From: Macrocystis pyrifera
Taxonomy: Eukaryota; Sar; Phaeophyceae; Laminariales; Laminariaceae
DNA length: 64,000 bases
NCBI GenBank assembly: GCA_031763025.1
Contig: JASSKH010000043.1
Location: 1,694,501 to 1,758,500 of the forward strand
Direction: 5' to 3'
Positions 32,382-44,910 of this stretch are shown piece after piece. Both the position numbers and the translations under genes were made by a program. The notes under the pieces are model-generated. The model ran no database searches. It was not told where the DNA came from and saw only the letters and a program-made list of their open reading frames with translations. Numbering within the stretch: the stretch's first letter is position 1; each line of letters begins with the position of its first letter.

Positions 32382-35300
32382 TACGACCGCTTCATTTTTT
32401 GGATGTCGTCAAGTAGCATCTGGGATAGTGTGATCACCGAACTTCCTAGGCCAATATTGGCTATGCATTCCCTAACGGACGACCACCTAGCCGTTGAGCA
32501 CCGCAGGAAGGGGTCGGTTGAACATAATAAGCTTTTGCTAGGTGTGATAAACAATGATATTCTTCCGATGTGTGTCTATCTGGCCGTTTGGTTTAGACAC
32601 ACGCAAAGTTTTCCGTGTGTTCCCGGGGCCAACAGCTCTCCTCTGTTCCTGTGTACGCTTCGGCCATGAAGGCGGGCACGTGACAGAGTTTTGCTGTAGG
32701 TCGCGGCACGTAGAACCTCAGGTGGATGGATACTCGAAACTACCGTTGCATGTATGCGCTGTTGGAAGACTTAGAGAGTACAGAATCAATTTTTTTCAGT
32801 GGCCGCAGTAGATTTTCTAATGGAGTCTCGGTACTTTCAGCGGTCGTCAAAATCTGCAGCTGCTGCCTTGCCTCGGAGTTCTATATGTGTGCCACTGCAA
32901 AGGGCGTTGGGGGTCTCGAGTACGTATGAGGAACCCATCAGGCCCAGAAGTTTGTTTCGCATATAGCGTACACGAAGGGCTCATATGTGCCCTATTGTTT
33001 AGGGTTGGAATAGTCGTATACGTGGTACTCGATACCCCACTTGCCTGAGAAATCAATAACTTTCATGTTTTGCTACGATAGTAGAGTAATCACTCGGGCG
33101 CATTCCGGTTTGGTTCCAAAAGTACATGATGCGCCCGGTTCTATGATTTTTCAACTGATACGAGTAGCTTGTTTGGTAGGGAATCTGGGCATCGTGTAGA
33201 TGGTTGACGCAGTATTATGCTGCTGTTGACTGGCTGTATTTCCCCTATTCTGGACGATAGTATATAGCGACTTCTACGTGTATTCGTGACAAAGTCAACT
33301 GCACGTAACTGCCCGCTTGGTCTGCTGAGATTAAGGTGGACTGTTAAGGGTGCGTTTTTCTCTTTATTAGATCACGCGCATGGGAATAATAAGTGTGTCT
33401 CGGGTCCCAATGACTTCTTGACCGATGCCGCCTGTGGGCAGCTCTTCGTTCGCCTCCCTTCATTATACCTACGCGTAAAATGTCGATAATTGATACCCGC
33501 GGTTTTCGTTTTTAGGCGCCTTCCACAATCAAGCGATATTGGTTTCGTCAGGGGGGGGATGTCAAGTAAAACTCCCCTACTAGGATGTGAATATTTCGTG
33601 GTGTGCTCTGAGTGTCCCCGTTAGTACGGGCTTCAGGATTAAAAAACGATTCTGGGTTTTACTGGTTATTGTCGGGGCGCTGCAGTATAATCCAAACAAA
33701 GTATAAAAGCGGGAATAATACAGAAAAAAAAATCCTTCCAACCTGCCTGGAAATTTGCGAAGTTTCAGGGTGGGTAAAATTTGGGCTGGAGCTTTCGGAT
33801 CGGAGGTCAGAATTCAGAAGCCATACATCGCTGCATACTAAGACCGAACGCCGAGCAGTAGACGCATTCTTTTGGCGCCAATCTGTTTATCAGCACTATT
33901 TCCACTGAAACACGACCTTAATAAAATATGGTCGGATGAGAAAACGACGTCGGAATCACGACCGCACAGCTCGCACCTGACATGGCCCAGTTTTTTTACG
34001 AGTTTGTTCCTCGGGCACACTTATTTGCGGTACCATCCCTCCAAAACCCAAACGTGCTGAGAGTGCACTGATTTCATCCATCAACCGCCTGCCCTCCGGA
34101 GGTCTGAGGTTTGCTCGCATCGCCAGTTAGAAAAGCTCTACCCCCCCAAGGTCCCTCCGTGGCGTCGTTACAGCAGGTGCTCCAGCAAAATACCCATCGC
34201 CTTTGTGGATTTTTTATATAATTCAGTTTTTTTTTTAGCAAGTTTAGTGTTGGGATTTTACTTTTTGCGCCCCCGTTTTCTACTATTATTATCATGCTTG
34301 CCATCCGACAAGTCCCTAGGTTTAACTAGGGTATCTAGAAGCAAAAATAACCCCTTGCCCGAACGGACAAGAATAACAAAAAACGGTAAACCAGTGATTT
34401 TTTTACGTATACGGTACAAAAAAATCAAGATCATGCTACCCCAAAGTCAAGTAAGATGACGTTTGCTTTAAAGGTATACCGACTTATTTCGAAACATCCA
34501 TCTCCGTCCGTCTCACTTGCCAAAGTAATTAAAACGGTACACCATTGTATTTTTGCCAGTTTACGGTACCAAAATGTAAAACGACGTGATCAGGGCATAC
34601 CAACCCCAAGTTATATAACGTTCCTGTCGAGAATTATGTTTTCTGGTACAAAAGCAATGTCCCGGTATAGCTTATAATTTCGAACAAAAACCGCGTTCGT
34701 GAATACAATCGCCGTCTTACACGCGTGTTCATACTAACATACCAGGTACGAGTCGAGCGTAACTTACATTCTGAAGATATGTTAATTCGTTTCGTGTTCG
34801 TGCGTGTACTCAGAGCACGGACCACGGACGAGCCCGGCGCCCTCGCGCATGTCGGCAGGTGCTGGCGGGTAGAGGGGGTATCGCGAGGAGCGCGGTCGCC
34901 GTTTTAGTGGCTAGGCGTGGCGTGTGCCTCGAGACACGTGGGAAGCACGAATGGGTTATGTCTCGCCTCCTTGTGAGACCCCACTTGTACCAGATAGGAG
35001 ATATAAGGGTTGTTTTGATATGCAAAATGGTATTCAATCAAGCGGTGCATATTTTTGCGCCCGAATTACAGTTGAAACAGAGCGCAATGCAGTCTGAGCA
35101 CTAACTTTGTCGAGCTGGCGAACGAGGGCCACGGTGAGCAGCGAGCTTCGCGCGAGGCGGGCGACGGGGCTTACTGTAGCAGAGAGGGAGGAGAGCTTGA
35201 CCTAGACTGAATCGGGGGGGAGGTGGTCGCGAATCGGGCGGGCGGCGTACGAGGGTAAGAGAGAGCTCTTCTGTTCGACTTTTTTCTTTTTGACCGGTGC

Positions 35301-36285
35301 AAGGTGTTCCAATCAGGCAGGAGAAAAATAAATTAGAGGGAACGGGGATTGTTTTTAATTCCGAGCTTTTTCGTACGTGTTCCGGTTCATACGAGCAGCC
35401 CACCACGTGCAGTTAGTTTATCTTCATGTGGATCTCAGTGTGGGATCCCGGAAATAGCAAACGGGGTTTCGCCGCAGCATGAGCTTCAACGTTGATCATT
35501 GAAGTATGTCGGCCTGTTCAAGGTTTCTAAACGATGAGCAGGCCAAAGTGCAGATGGGGAACGACATTGCGCAGAACATAATTACGGGTCCGCCTAACAG
35601 TTGTCCACGCCGCCTCTGCCGGGAATCGATATCCATCGATCGTAAAACAGCCAAATGATATACATCCGAGCACAGAGTACCCATCCGACTATCGTCCGTG
35701 GAATGGTATCATCAACCAGTCAGACACATTATTTCGTCACATTCTACTCATCAAGCATTATAGTAGTGGTAGCGTCGTCTCCACAAAGGGTTCAGTAGAT
35801 AAGCCCATATGGCATGCTGTACCTAGTGCGTCATATTCTGCTGTTGTTGTACGAAGCACAGCGGCAGCAGTAGCTATAGTAGTAGCTGTAGTAGTAGCGA
35901 ACGCGACCATACCACTATACCACTATTATAATTGTTGTACAGGTATTAATGGTACATAACATCTACCAGGTATCTATCTATCGTCCTTTACACTCCTGTG
36001 CTGTTTCTTAGTATTTTTTTGAATAGCAATACTTCAACGCGATGAGCAGTAGGCAGCGATCCACAGTGCGGACACCGGCATCGGTACACAACAAAGCAGT
36101 GGACCCGACAAAGTGGAGCAGCAGTTGAGACAAACTAACATGTACAGGATACCCGTATCTAATTATTTTCATGCACCGCGACGGACAGCATGCCAAATAG
36201 ATGGTGTGTTGTTGATGATGCTATTGTTGTAAACGCTCGAAAAATTGCGATGTCACGAGTCAGGAGTCACGAGACCGCAGCAACA
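32382..36285. other. Intergenic region after gene A
   Basis: The 3' untranslated end of gene A must lie at its start, but I cannot place the poly(A) site. 34300-34640 is rich in ggtac/ggtat motifs like 18560-18980, and 35759-35901 has interrupted tag/gta triplets. Short open frames on both strands have no recognisable domains. Confidence 0.5.
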
Positions 36286-36289
36286 CAGC

Positions 36290-36780
36290 TAAGAGCTTTG
36301 GCCGCCGAAGGCTTTCAACCTTTGCAGTTGCTTCTCCCGAGCAGCAGCTCTTGAGCAGCGGCCTAGCTGCTGCCTGCCGCTGATTGCGGAGAACTATTTT
36401 TGCAGCTAGCTGCCTCCTGCTGCTTCAGACGCAGCTGCTGAGTTTTGGCCGCCGAGAGCTTTGACCGCGATCGACATATATATACTTCTTCAGGTTGCCG
36501 CGACGGCAAAAACATTTGATGCCTAAGCGACAGAGAGGGAGAGCACCACCACCACAATAACTCGCTAGCTGCTGTGCAGCTCTTCCTGAGCAGCAGCTTA
36601 TCCCGAGCAGCAGCTCCTCCTGAGCAGCAGCTCCTCCTGAGCAGCAGCCCCTCCTGAGCACCAGCTTGGCTGCCGCCTGCCACTGACTGGGGGAGATTTT
36701 TGTTTGTGATTAGATGCTGCTGCTGTGTGTTGGCCGCCGAGAGGTTTGGCCACCGGCAGATACATGAGCGACCACAGATA
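36290..36780. repeat. CAG/CTG-rich duplicated block with a 17-base minisatellite
   Basis: Two related blocks about 300 bases apart share a segment ctgcctgcc.ctga ... atttttg and a later ttggccgccgagag. Inside, gagcagcagctcctcct repeats with a 17-base period from 36605. The reverse strand reads as Leu/Ser/Cys-rich low complexity, not taken as a gene. Confidence 0.65.
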
Positions 36781-37129
36781 GACAGCACCACCACACAACA
36801 AGTAGCTGCTGTCGTCACGATCACAGGCCGGGTACCTACCACTGGCACTACGGTGATAGCTTCAGACAGGCCGACCGACGTTGTATGACATGTTCTTCAG
36901 AATTAAAAAGCAATGTTGACCTAGGCAGACTTGAAAGAGTCAGAACAATTATTCCCAACAAAAGAAAAAGACCGACTGCGACAACAACAACGGCCTACAA
37001 CCACAAAGGACGACAGACAACCTACCCTTTTTCAGCAGGTCCAAACATTACAACAGCGAAACGCAGAGCAGTATCGTACGACAATTCATTAACGATGTGA
37101 CGAACGTGAAGGCTGCCACAAGCAACACA

Positions 37130-39880
37130 TCCCTCCGTCTCACCAACCACAAACCAACCCCTTCCCTCCTTAAGCATCCCCTAAGAGACATCTACCAAAA
37201 CCCCGCAGTCTACCAAAGGGGCTGGATACTCTCTACAACCCCTCCCCCCACATATTATTACCACTGCAACTACTGCTACTTCCCGCATACCACTAACCCT
37301 ACCACGTCCAAGCGCAAGGGCCCTGTCCTCCTTCTCAAGCACTCCCGAAAATGTATCTGCCAAAAACCCACTGTGCATCAAAATGGCTGGTTACTAAATG
37401 CCACGCGTATGTTTCAACGCGCAGAAGGTCGTGCGATGTGACTGGTCTACCCTGCTATCGGTAGTACGTAGGGGAGAGTCCCTGCCCTCTCCCTCTCCCT
37501 GCACGTATCTTACTCTCTACAACCCCTCCCCACACATACTACTATCACTACCACTACCACTACTGCTACTTCCTGTACCGCTAACCCTGCCACCTCAAAC
37601 CGTAACGGCCCTGTCTTCCTTCCCAAGCACTCCCGAAAGGCTTTCTGCCCAAAACCTGCTGTGAATCAAAATTACTGGTTATTTACTGCTACGCGCATGT
37701 TTCAAGGCGCATAAGGTCGTGCGATGTTGCTGGTCTATCCTGCTATCGGTAGTACCTAGGATAGAGTCCCTGCCTTCTTGCTCTCTCTCCAGCTCTACTT
37801 ACTTCTCTAACCCTTTCCCCCACATACTGCTACAACTATACTGTTGCTACTTCTCGTATCCCTATCCCTGCCACCTTCAATCGTAATGGCCTAGTCCTCT
37901 TTCTGAAGCGCTCCCAAAGAATCATCTGTCACAAACTCGCACTCCAAAACAGTGACTGGTTTATACCTACTGCGCGCATGTTTCAACGTGCAAAGGGTCG
38001 TGCTGGTGTTGCTGGTCTATGCTGCTGTCAGTAGTACCTGCGAGAGAGAGCCTGCCGTCTCTCTCTCTTTGTAACTGTTCCACCTTATTCTCTAGCCTCT
38101 TCGGCAACGTATCACCACTGCTGCTACTTCTCGTACCCCTGTCCCTGCCGCCTCCGGAAGGGTGCAGTCTTTCTTCCCAATCACTAATGGCCTGGTCCTC
38201 TTTCGGAAGCGCTCCCGAAGAATCATCTGTCACAAACTCGCACTCCAAAACGATGACTGGTTTATACCTACTGCGAGCATGTTTCAACGTGCAGAGGGTC
38301 GTGCTGGTGTTGCTGGTCTATGCTGCTGTCAATAGTACCTGCGAGAGAGTGCCTGCCGTCTCTCTCTCTTTGTAACTGTTCCATCTTGTTCTCTAGCCTC
38401 TTCGGCAACGTATCACCACTGCTGCTACTTCTCGTACCCCTGTCCCTTCCGCCTCCGGAAGGGTGCAGTCTTTCCTCCCAATCACTCCCGAAGAATCATC
38501 TACCCAAAGCCCGCGACCCATAGAAATGGCAGGTTGATAACTGCTGCGTGCATGTTTCAAAGCGCAGAAAGCCGCGCGGTGTTGCTGGTCTGCTCTTCTT
38601 ATGGCATAGTACCTATTAACGTGTTCCTGCCGTTTTGTTCTCTCTCTAGCTCTTCTACCTTCTCCAACCCCTCCCCCCACATACATACTACTACCGCAAA
38701 CGCCATGTCCTCCTTCTCAAGCACTCCCGAAAAGGCATCGGCCAAAAACCCGTTGTGCATCAAACTGGCTGGTTACTAAACGCCAAGCGCATGTTTCGAC
38801 GTGCAGAAGGTCGTGCGATGTGACTGGCCTACCCTGCTTTTGGTAGTACGTAGGGGAGAGTCCCTGCCCTCTTCCACTCTCTTCACCTCACTTTCCCACT
38901 ACAACCCCTGCCCCCATATACTACTACAATTACAACTACTGCTACTTCCTGTACCCCTAACCCTGCCACCTCAAACCGCAAGGCCCCTGTCGTCTTTCCC
39001 ACGTACACCCGAAAACCTTTCTGCCCAAACCCGCTGTGCATCAATATGGCTGGTTATTAACTGCCACGCGCATGTTTCAACGCGCAGAAGGTCGTGCGAT
39101 GTGACAGGTCTACCCTGCTATCGGTAGTATCTACGACAGAATCCTTGCCTTCTTGCTCTCTCTCCAGCTTTTCTTCCTTCTAGAACCCTTCCCGCCACAT
39201 ACTGCTACCTTTACTTTTGCTACTTCCCGTATCCCTAACTCTGCCACCTCCATTCTCTTCCAATACACTCCCGAAGAAGCATCTGCCAAAAACACGCTGT
39301 CCAACACAATAACTGGTTTATACCTGCTGCGCGCATGTTTCAACGTGCACGGTGTGGTGCGGGTGTCGCTGGTCTACACTGCTGTCAAAAGGACCTACGA
39401 GAGAGTCCTTGCCCTCCCCCTCTCTCTGCAACTATTCCACCTTATTCTCTAGCCCCTCCGGCTACTTACCACTACTGCTGCTACTTCCCCCACCCCTGAC
39501 CCTGCCAGGTCCGACCGGAAGGGTGCAGTCTTTCTTCCCAAGCACTCCCGAAGAATCATCTATCCAAAGACCGTTGCCCATAGAAAGGACTGGTTGATAA
39601 CCGCTGTGTGCATGTTTTAAAGCGCAGAAAGTCGTGCGGTGTTGGTGGTTTGCTATTCTATCGGTATAGTATCTAGGAACGTGTTCCTTACGTTTTGCTC
39701 TCTCTCTCTGATTCTTCTACCTCCTCCAACCCTCCCCCCACGCACCTACTACTACCGCTACCTCGCGTATCCCTGACCCTGTCACATCCAACCACAAGGA
39801 CCCAGTCCCAATTCCCAAGCACCCCCTAAACAACATCTACAAAAATCCAGCTGTCAAAATATGCCTGACTTTTTAAACTA
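37130..39880 (-). repeat. Tandem array, about 10 units of about 275 bases, with a decayed coding frame on the - strand
   Basis: The landmark gtttcaacg(c/t)gca recurs at 37411, 37699, 37980, 38281, 38554, 38793, 39074, 39337 and 39614, giving periods of 239-301. On the - strand several units read FCALKHARSSYQP, MKHARSRYKPVIVL and similar, followed by DDSSGV or DASSGV and a charged helical stretch such as LENKVEQLQRERD. The peptide is repeated unit to unit, but many periods are not multiples of three, so frames are broken. A repeated, possibly coiled-coil protein of a mobile element is the likely origin; family unknown. Single relatives lie at 46660-46850 and near 59475. Confidence 0.7.
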
Positions 39881-39947
39881 TGAAACACGTCAGCTGTGAG
39901 TTCGACTCTTCATAAAAATGATACTCAACTTTGAAAGCTGCGTAATA
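39881..39947. repeat. 67-base repeat X, left copy
   Basis: Starts tgaaacacgtcagctgtgag and ends agctgcgtaata. It recurs at 46567-46632 in the same orientation. On the - strand both encode a similar peptide end, ITQL.KLSI then SRTHS and stop. It abuts the tandem array. Confidence 0.8.
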
Positions 39948-40639
39948 ATCTTGGTATATACGTAATAGTTTACTGAATTTAACAAGTAGTGTGATAAGCC
40001 AATCGCGCGTATTATACATGCATAATTCCTAGTCAAGGATACAGGTCGATGACTCCCATGGATGCTACCCGGGTTCACAGCCCATTTTTCTTAAACATGC
40101 GGCGCACTGACACTATTACCCGAGTAAGGGGGAGTCGTATGACGTTGCAACATGTTCAAATGTTTTCGGACCAAGTAACTTCACAAAATATTTATTGAAT
40201 GATGTTAAGTTGTTGCATTAGATTGTTCTGAATGTGTTGAATTCTTCCGGGGATGAGCTGCTGCTGCATGCTGCTGTTGCTGCTTTTGTATCATTTAGGT
40301 GTTTGGACTTTACTTTCGAAGTTGTATTATTTTTATGCGCAACCCCTCGCCCGAACAAGGGGAGTTGGAGTGGGGGTGACCCCCCGGGGCTGCCCCAACG
40401 GCAACACCACGCTAACACCCGTATACCCGAGTCAACTCCCAACCCAACTGGGGACATAGAACTCTCGATGCCAGCCTCCATCGCAAAAGGCATTTTGCCC
40501 TATTTACGGACGTATTATTACGACCGCCTGCCCCTCCACGTGCAACATCATAGGGAACGTATATGATAACACGCTTCTCCAAAGGTTCACTTCTGCCTAG
40601 TCATAACTAAGAGTGTGTTAACTCGCCCCCACTCTGTGC

Positions 40640-41715
40640 CCTGCGCGGACTGAATCCCACCGCTAATTCCTTCCGGGGCCATATCGTCCGCTATCCAACT
40701 GGCACCCTTTCTGTGGCTGCGAAGATAATGCTTGTACGCGTCGGAGGCCCATCGGTCCTCACGTTGCAACACCTCTGGTGTCGCCCACCCGGCCGAAAAA
40801 TGTGTTGCACCACTAATCCTCACGGTGAAAGGCGTACTCCCCCACACGTACTCCCGCCAACGCAACCACTTTTCGCAAAGCTGTCGTCGCTTGCAGCTGT
40901 GTCCACATGGACCATCTGCCAGTGCCACCGCCAAAAGCAGCAAGGGGGGCCGACGAGAGAAGAAACGAATAACAAGACATCAATTCCATCATGAGGTCGA
41001 CAACACCGCCACCGTCGCCCACGCGCAACAAAAGACCACAACGTACCCGCGTCAAACCCGTCCCTTTCCCCAGTTGGTTCCCAGTGGACTCATGAAACTT
41101 AACCTCAATGCGGTCTGCGGTAGACCACTGCCCTGCGGTGAGCTGAAGTTTCCCGCGAAACATCGCTACGTCGGCCCGTCGCAAACAATACGTATGGTGC
41201 ACACGTGACCGAGTTTTCGCAAACGTTTCTGACGCGCAGGTCAAAACTCAAAAGGAAGCATAGAGGGCAAGCTACAAGACACGAACTCCCGTCTGCCATG
41301 TAGCGATCAATTTCTCGCCCGCAATCAATACTTCCAGCGAAACAGGCCGACGAACGGTTTTTCGGTTACCCATGTTGGCATGCGCACGAGCAACACCACT
41401 GAGGGCATTACCCGAAACAGGATGAGAAGTGTCCAGCTCCAACCCTCGTGAAAAAAGATAGCAAAACTTGATCGCTGACAAATGGCTCTCGGTAGTTGCC
41501 GACCGCAATGTCTTTGTGGCAAAGGCGTGCCCTGCGTATACGAACGAATGCCACACGTTGCTGATGCTGTCGCCGCAACGCTCCTGGAATAAGGGCATGC
41601 CCCAATGTACTTGAAAGCCCACACATGCGCCTAAATGCCACTGATAAACGCGTTCAGACAAGGTCACAATGGCATCTTGCATGAGTTCGACGCCAACACC
41701 GAAGTACAGAGGCAT
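40640..41715 (-). pseudogene. Tyrosine recombinase of the DIRS-like element
   Basis: The N-terminal core-binding part reads TESHLSAIKFCYLFSRGLEL then GVARAHANMGNRKTVRRPVS (41272-41715). The middle reads HTYCLRRADVAMFRGKLQL then ADRIEVKFHES. The catalytic end (40640-40830) reads RISGATHFSAGWATPEVLQR then EDRWASDAYKHYLRSH, with the Arg, the Trp position and the nucleophile Tyr of the family. The parts are in different frames, so no enzyme is made. It confirms a YR rather than a DDE retroelement. Confidence 0.82.
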
Positions 41716-42499
41716 GTGCCCGCATCACCCAGGTCCTGCTCCTGCCACAGAATGTCGGGTCGAATATCACGCAGATTAACCAGGACGCAAGAAAACTCCC
41801 ACCGTGAGATACCATTAGCGGCCATGTTAAAACTTCCCCGTACGTGTTTGGCGTCAAACTGGCAACAAAACGAACATTTCGAGCGCACCGAGGGGGCGCA
41901 TCAATGCGCCAGATCTCGGCTCCTCCTCCCCTTGACAACACCGCACCTACTCTACCTCTGCTTCGTTGTCGCCACGCAACAGCACACAGCCCCCCATTGC
42001 GGACGGACGTTCATCACACGCGGCGACGGGAACCCATGCAGAAACTCCAATGCCCAGCAGTTCGAGAACGTTAATTGATATATCGTTCTCATCTGCGACG
42101 GACGTTCTCGATGCAAAAAACTCGAGACCGTTCCCCTGCCCCAGGCTCATATCGCCAGTACACACCAGTTTTAAGGCGAAACTCCCCGACGGCGGTTTAG
42201 GTGCGTCCGAAAACAGAGTACGTCCAGGGGGGCGCTCAAGAAAAATTATATATCGGAGCCGACAAGGTTCCTCCGCGCGCGTGCAACCCTTCCTCAACGA
42301 ATCACCGGCAAACCTCGAGGTCACCATGGAACTCGGGTCCCAGTTCGAGACGCCTCGCGGGGTGTGCCATAGGGCAATCAAAAATAGCCCCGGCGTCTAT
42401 GCGCGGCATGTCAACCGAAGCCAACAAGCGGTTAACGATAAAACGCCCCGGACGAGAAGAAAAAAAAACATCCATGAGAAAGCCAACGCGCTGCGACAC
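41650..42499 (-). pseudogene. DIRS-like RT thumb/connection and RNase H
   Basis: From 42499 the - strand reads VGFLMDVFFSSRPGRFIVNR then ELGPEFHGDLEVCR. From 42381 it reads PPGRTLFSDAPK (the RNase H Asp), INVLELLGIGVSAW (with the Glu) and CVLLRGDNEAEVE (with the second Asp). It resumes at 41888 as FDAKHVRGSFNMAANGISRW, which supplies the last acidic position. The acidic residues are kept, but the frame is broken in several places. The family known from relatives degrades the RNA strand of the hybrid. Confidence 0.8.
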
Positions 42500-43391
42500 C
42501 TTCTTCGCTGGAGCCGATGCAAGAGACGAGGGTCAATCCGCGAGGATATTGTGCAGCTTAAGTCGCTTATGGGACGGCAACGTGACCGCACGCGCCTCAG
42601 TCTCAATGATCCATCCCAACACCTTGAGTTGCGTGTCCCAGTTGGTAATTTTCTTGGCTGGCAAGAGGGCTGGATAGGAAACACTGCGTTCGCCCAACAA
42701 GCGAAAATGGTCCGACGCCAGCAAGTACAGCACGCAAGCAACTGCGGCCGTCCGCCCACCGTTGCAACTCGACAAGAATGCCATCGTCTACGTAGTACCT
42801 CACAAACCAAACGCTCTCGGTGCTGCCCCCTGATCCAGCAATGTGGCCACAATCACGCGGGATAGTAGCGACCCGAACCCCCTGAGACGAGGAGAGTTCA
42901 ACGTGCGCAACGGTGGCAGCCCCTTGTTGGCAAAAGTCTGCGCCTTCAAACGTAGAGTGGGTGTGAGCATGCTCCAGCGCAGATGTCATCAACCTCCAAA
43001 ACCCAGGACTCTTACGCTAACCAAACTGCAAGCGAAAGTCCACGAGAACGTGATCGCCAAACACGTATCCAGAGAGAGGTCGGTGCGCCTCCCGGATCAA
43101 CCAAAACCTGCCAAAACGCTTTGACGCCCGGGACAAGAGGATTCGAGCGCGACAACCGTTCGTCTGTCGCTAAAACAACACCCGTAACAACACATCACGA
43201 AGCACATGACCGAGCTCGCACGATGGCGCGCAGTCGAAGTCAGTGCCACCGTTAACGCTTGTCCGACCCCCTTCGCGCGCAAAGATGGGATCGTGAACAA
43301 TCGGTTCGATAACGACGTTCAGCGGTGAAGTACGAAGACCCTGAATCTCGACTTTAAATGGCAAATGAAACATCACCGCCCTGCCGTGCAT
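42500..43391 (-). pseudogene. DIRS-like reverse transcriptase
   Basis: On the - strand the fragments read SPLNVVIEPIVHDPIFA, ELGHVLRDVLLRVLF, then (in other frames) VFGDHVLVDFRLQFG and ALEHAHTHSTFEGADF. The catalytic motif follows in WFVRYYVDDGILVELQRWAD at about 42770-42830. After a frameshift the palm and thumb continue as SDHFRLLGERS, NWDTQLKVLGWIIETEARAV and LPSHKRLKLHNIL. The YVDD box copies RNA into DNA in active relatives. At least three frame changes and several stops show it is inactive. Confidence 0.85.
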
Positions 43392-43649
43392 AACGTCTGC
43401 TCAATCTAGTCTGTATCACACCTGGGACCTGCAGCTTTGCCTCTCCTTCACTGCCCTGATACGTGTAGGTGGCGGCTACGTACCAGTCAAGGTGTGTGGA
43501 CCAAGGGCTATGATTCAAGCTCCCGTGACCCACCGCATTCATCTGATTGGCCAAACTTCTTATGTACGTACAAAACTCACATTCTCTCATTCTTCCGAGA
43601 ATACACGGCGTATCAGTATTCCCGATTTGGTTTGCCTTGACTACTTACG

Positions 43650-44570
43650 CAAGTCAAGTTTTAGTTGTGATGTGGTCAGCACTAACCACAATAGTACGTG
43701 CATGGTCATTTACTAGTTTTTCATACCTCGGATAACGTACCACCCAAAGTTGTATGTTAATGAGAGGCGTCAGCGCGAAAGACCGTAACATTACGTTAAT
43801 TACTTTCCGGATTTTTGGATAACATAGTGTTAGTATGTTATGATTTTGCAGTCGATCGAGTAACATTATGTCAGAGTGTTACCTCGATCTCGTACTGACC
43901 ACAATGTATGCGTTACGGTGTTAAGGTTTGCAGCCATAGCGAGTAACACGATGTTAGCGTGTTAGCGGAATTCTTGGTGGCTATCGAAGACATACGTTGA
44001 AGGGATATAACATACATGGTCAACTAAACGTTAACATTTATGTTACCGTGCTAGCCCATCAGCCCGTAGCGAGTAACGTTGTCTCAGTTTGTCAACGGGA
44101 TTCTTACCTGCTACCGTAACACCATTTCCACGGATAACGTACACGGCCAAATCAACGCGTGCATAACACAATGTTAGCGTGTTAGTGAAATTCCTAGGGG
44201 CAATCGTAACACGCGTTAGAGGGATGACGTCTATGGTCAACACAACGTTAACATTGTGTTACCGTATCAGCCGCAGCAGCAGTCCGCATGGAGCGACGGT
44301 ATGTGAGGGAATTACGGAAGTCTTGCTACCATAACATATAATACGTCAAACGGATAACGCATATTTCGATAAAACACTAGTAATAGCCTTGTGCTAATGT
44401 GTTAACTCATATGCAATGTATGTAGTGGCACAAGTTAGCAGATAATGTGCACCCCCAATCTAACATCAACAATATGTTACTGCCGGGTTAACTCGTACGT
44501 GCGAGTGTGCAGATTACGTTATCGATTGATAACGAAATGTGTTATAGATGTGGATAACGGCAAGTCTAAA
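43650..44570. repeat. GTTA-rich satellite, higher-order period about 218-220 bases
   Basis: atgttagcgtgttag recurs at 43951 and 44171, and ttaacatt(t/g)(a/t)gtt(a) at 44031 and 44248. Between them are half-unit relatives such as gcgagtaac and ggataacg(t/c)a. Copies are strongly diverged. No open frame of note. Confidence 0.6.
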
Positions 44571-44910
44571 ATAACACTGGGCAGCAGTTGACGCCAGCTA
44601 TCTTCCAATCAAATGGCTAAAATAGCGCGAACGACGGGAGACATCTTCTATTATAATCGCTGCATTAACGGGAACCACAGGAGCCACGTGAAATCACGCC
44701 GCACACAAACTAGAAGAAGAAAGACACAACTCGCAGCTCGCACACCCGCAGTCATGCGACGATTGACCTTCGATCTCGACATATGATCCACCCACGGTCA
44801 ACGAGGTTGGTACTGCGCAAGGCCAATGACTGTAAATTATGGCCTGAACGGTATAATTAGAATCCGTGGTCTAGGGGGCGAGAGGTTGGCCGCGGCGTCC
44901 TATGCTCTTC

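Larger units (their letters stand above)
40587..43391 (-). mobile_element. DIRS/Ngaro-like tyrosine-recombinase retrotransposon, decayed
   Basis: On the - strand, reading from 43391 downwards, there is reverse transcriptase, then RNase H, then tyrosine recombinase, the order diagnostic of DIRS-like elements, which integrate without a DDE integrase. Each part is recognisable but interrupted by frameshifts and stops, so the copy is dead. I see no gag and cannot define the terminal repeats. Sequence at about 40180-40300 resembles 45627-45740 (ttcacaaa.tatttat..., then a ggatgag.tgctgctg segment), and these may be remnants of its ends. Confidence 0.82.

Noticed and set aside
36363-36848. 161-residue Cys/Leu/Ser-rich minus-strand open frame
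   Set aside because: It follows CAG/CTG and 17-base repeats; low complexity with no start or domain context.
37130-39880. CRISPR-like or short-spacer array
   Set aside because: Units are about 275 bases with full-length similarity, no alternation of short repeats and unique spacers, and a eukaryotic context.
42201-42865. Plus-strand open frames across the 40.6-43.4 kb block (for example a 299-residue frame at 41966-42865)
   Set aside because: They are antisense shadows of the minus-strand RT/RNase H coding sequence.
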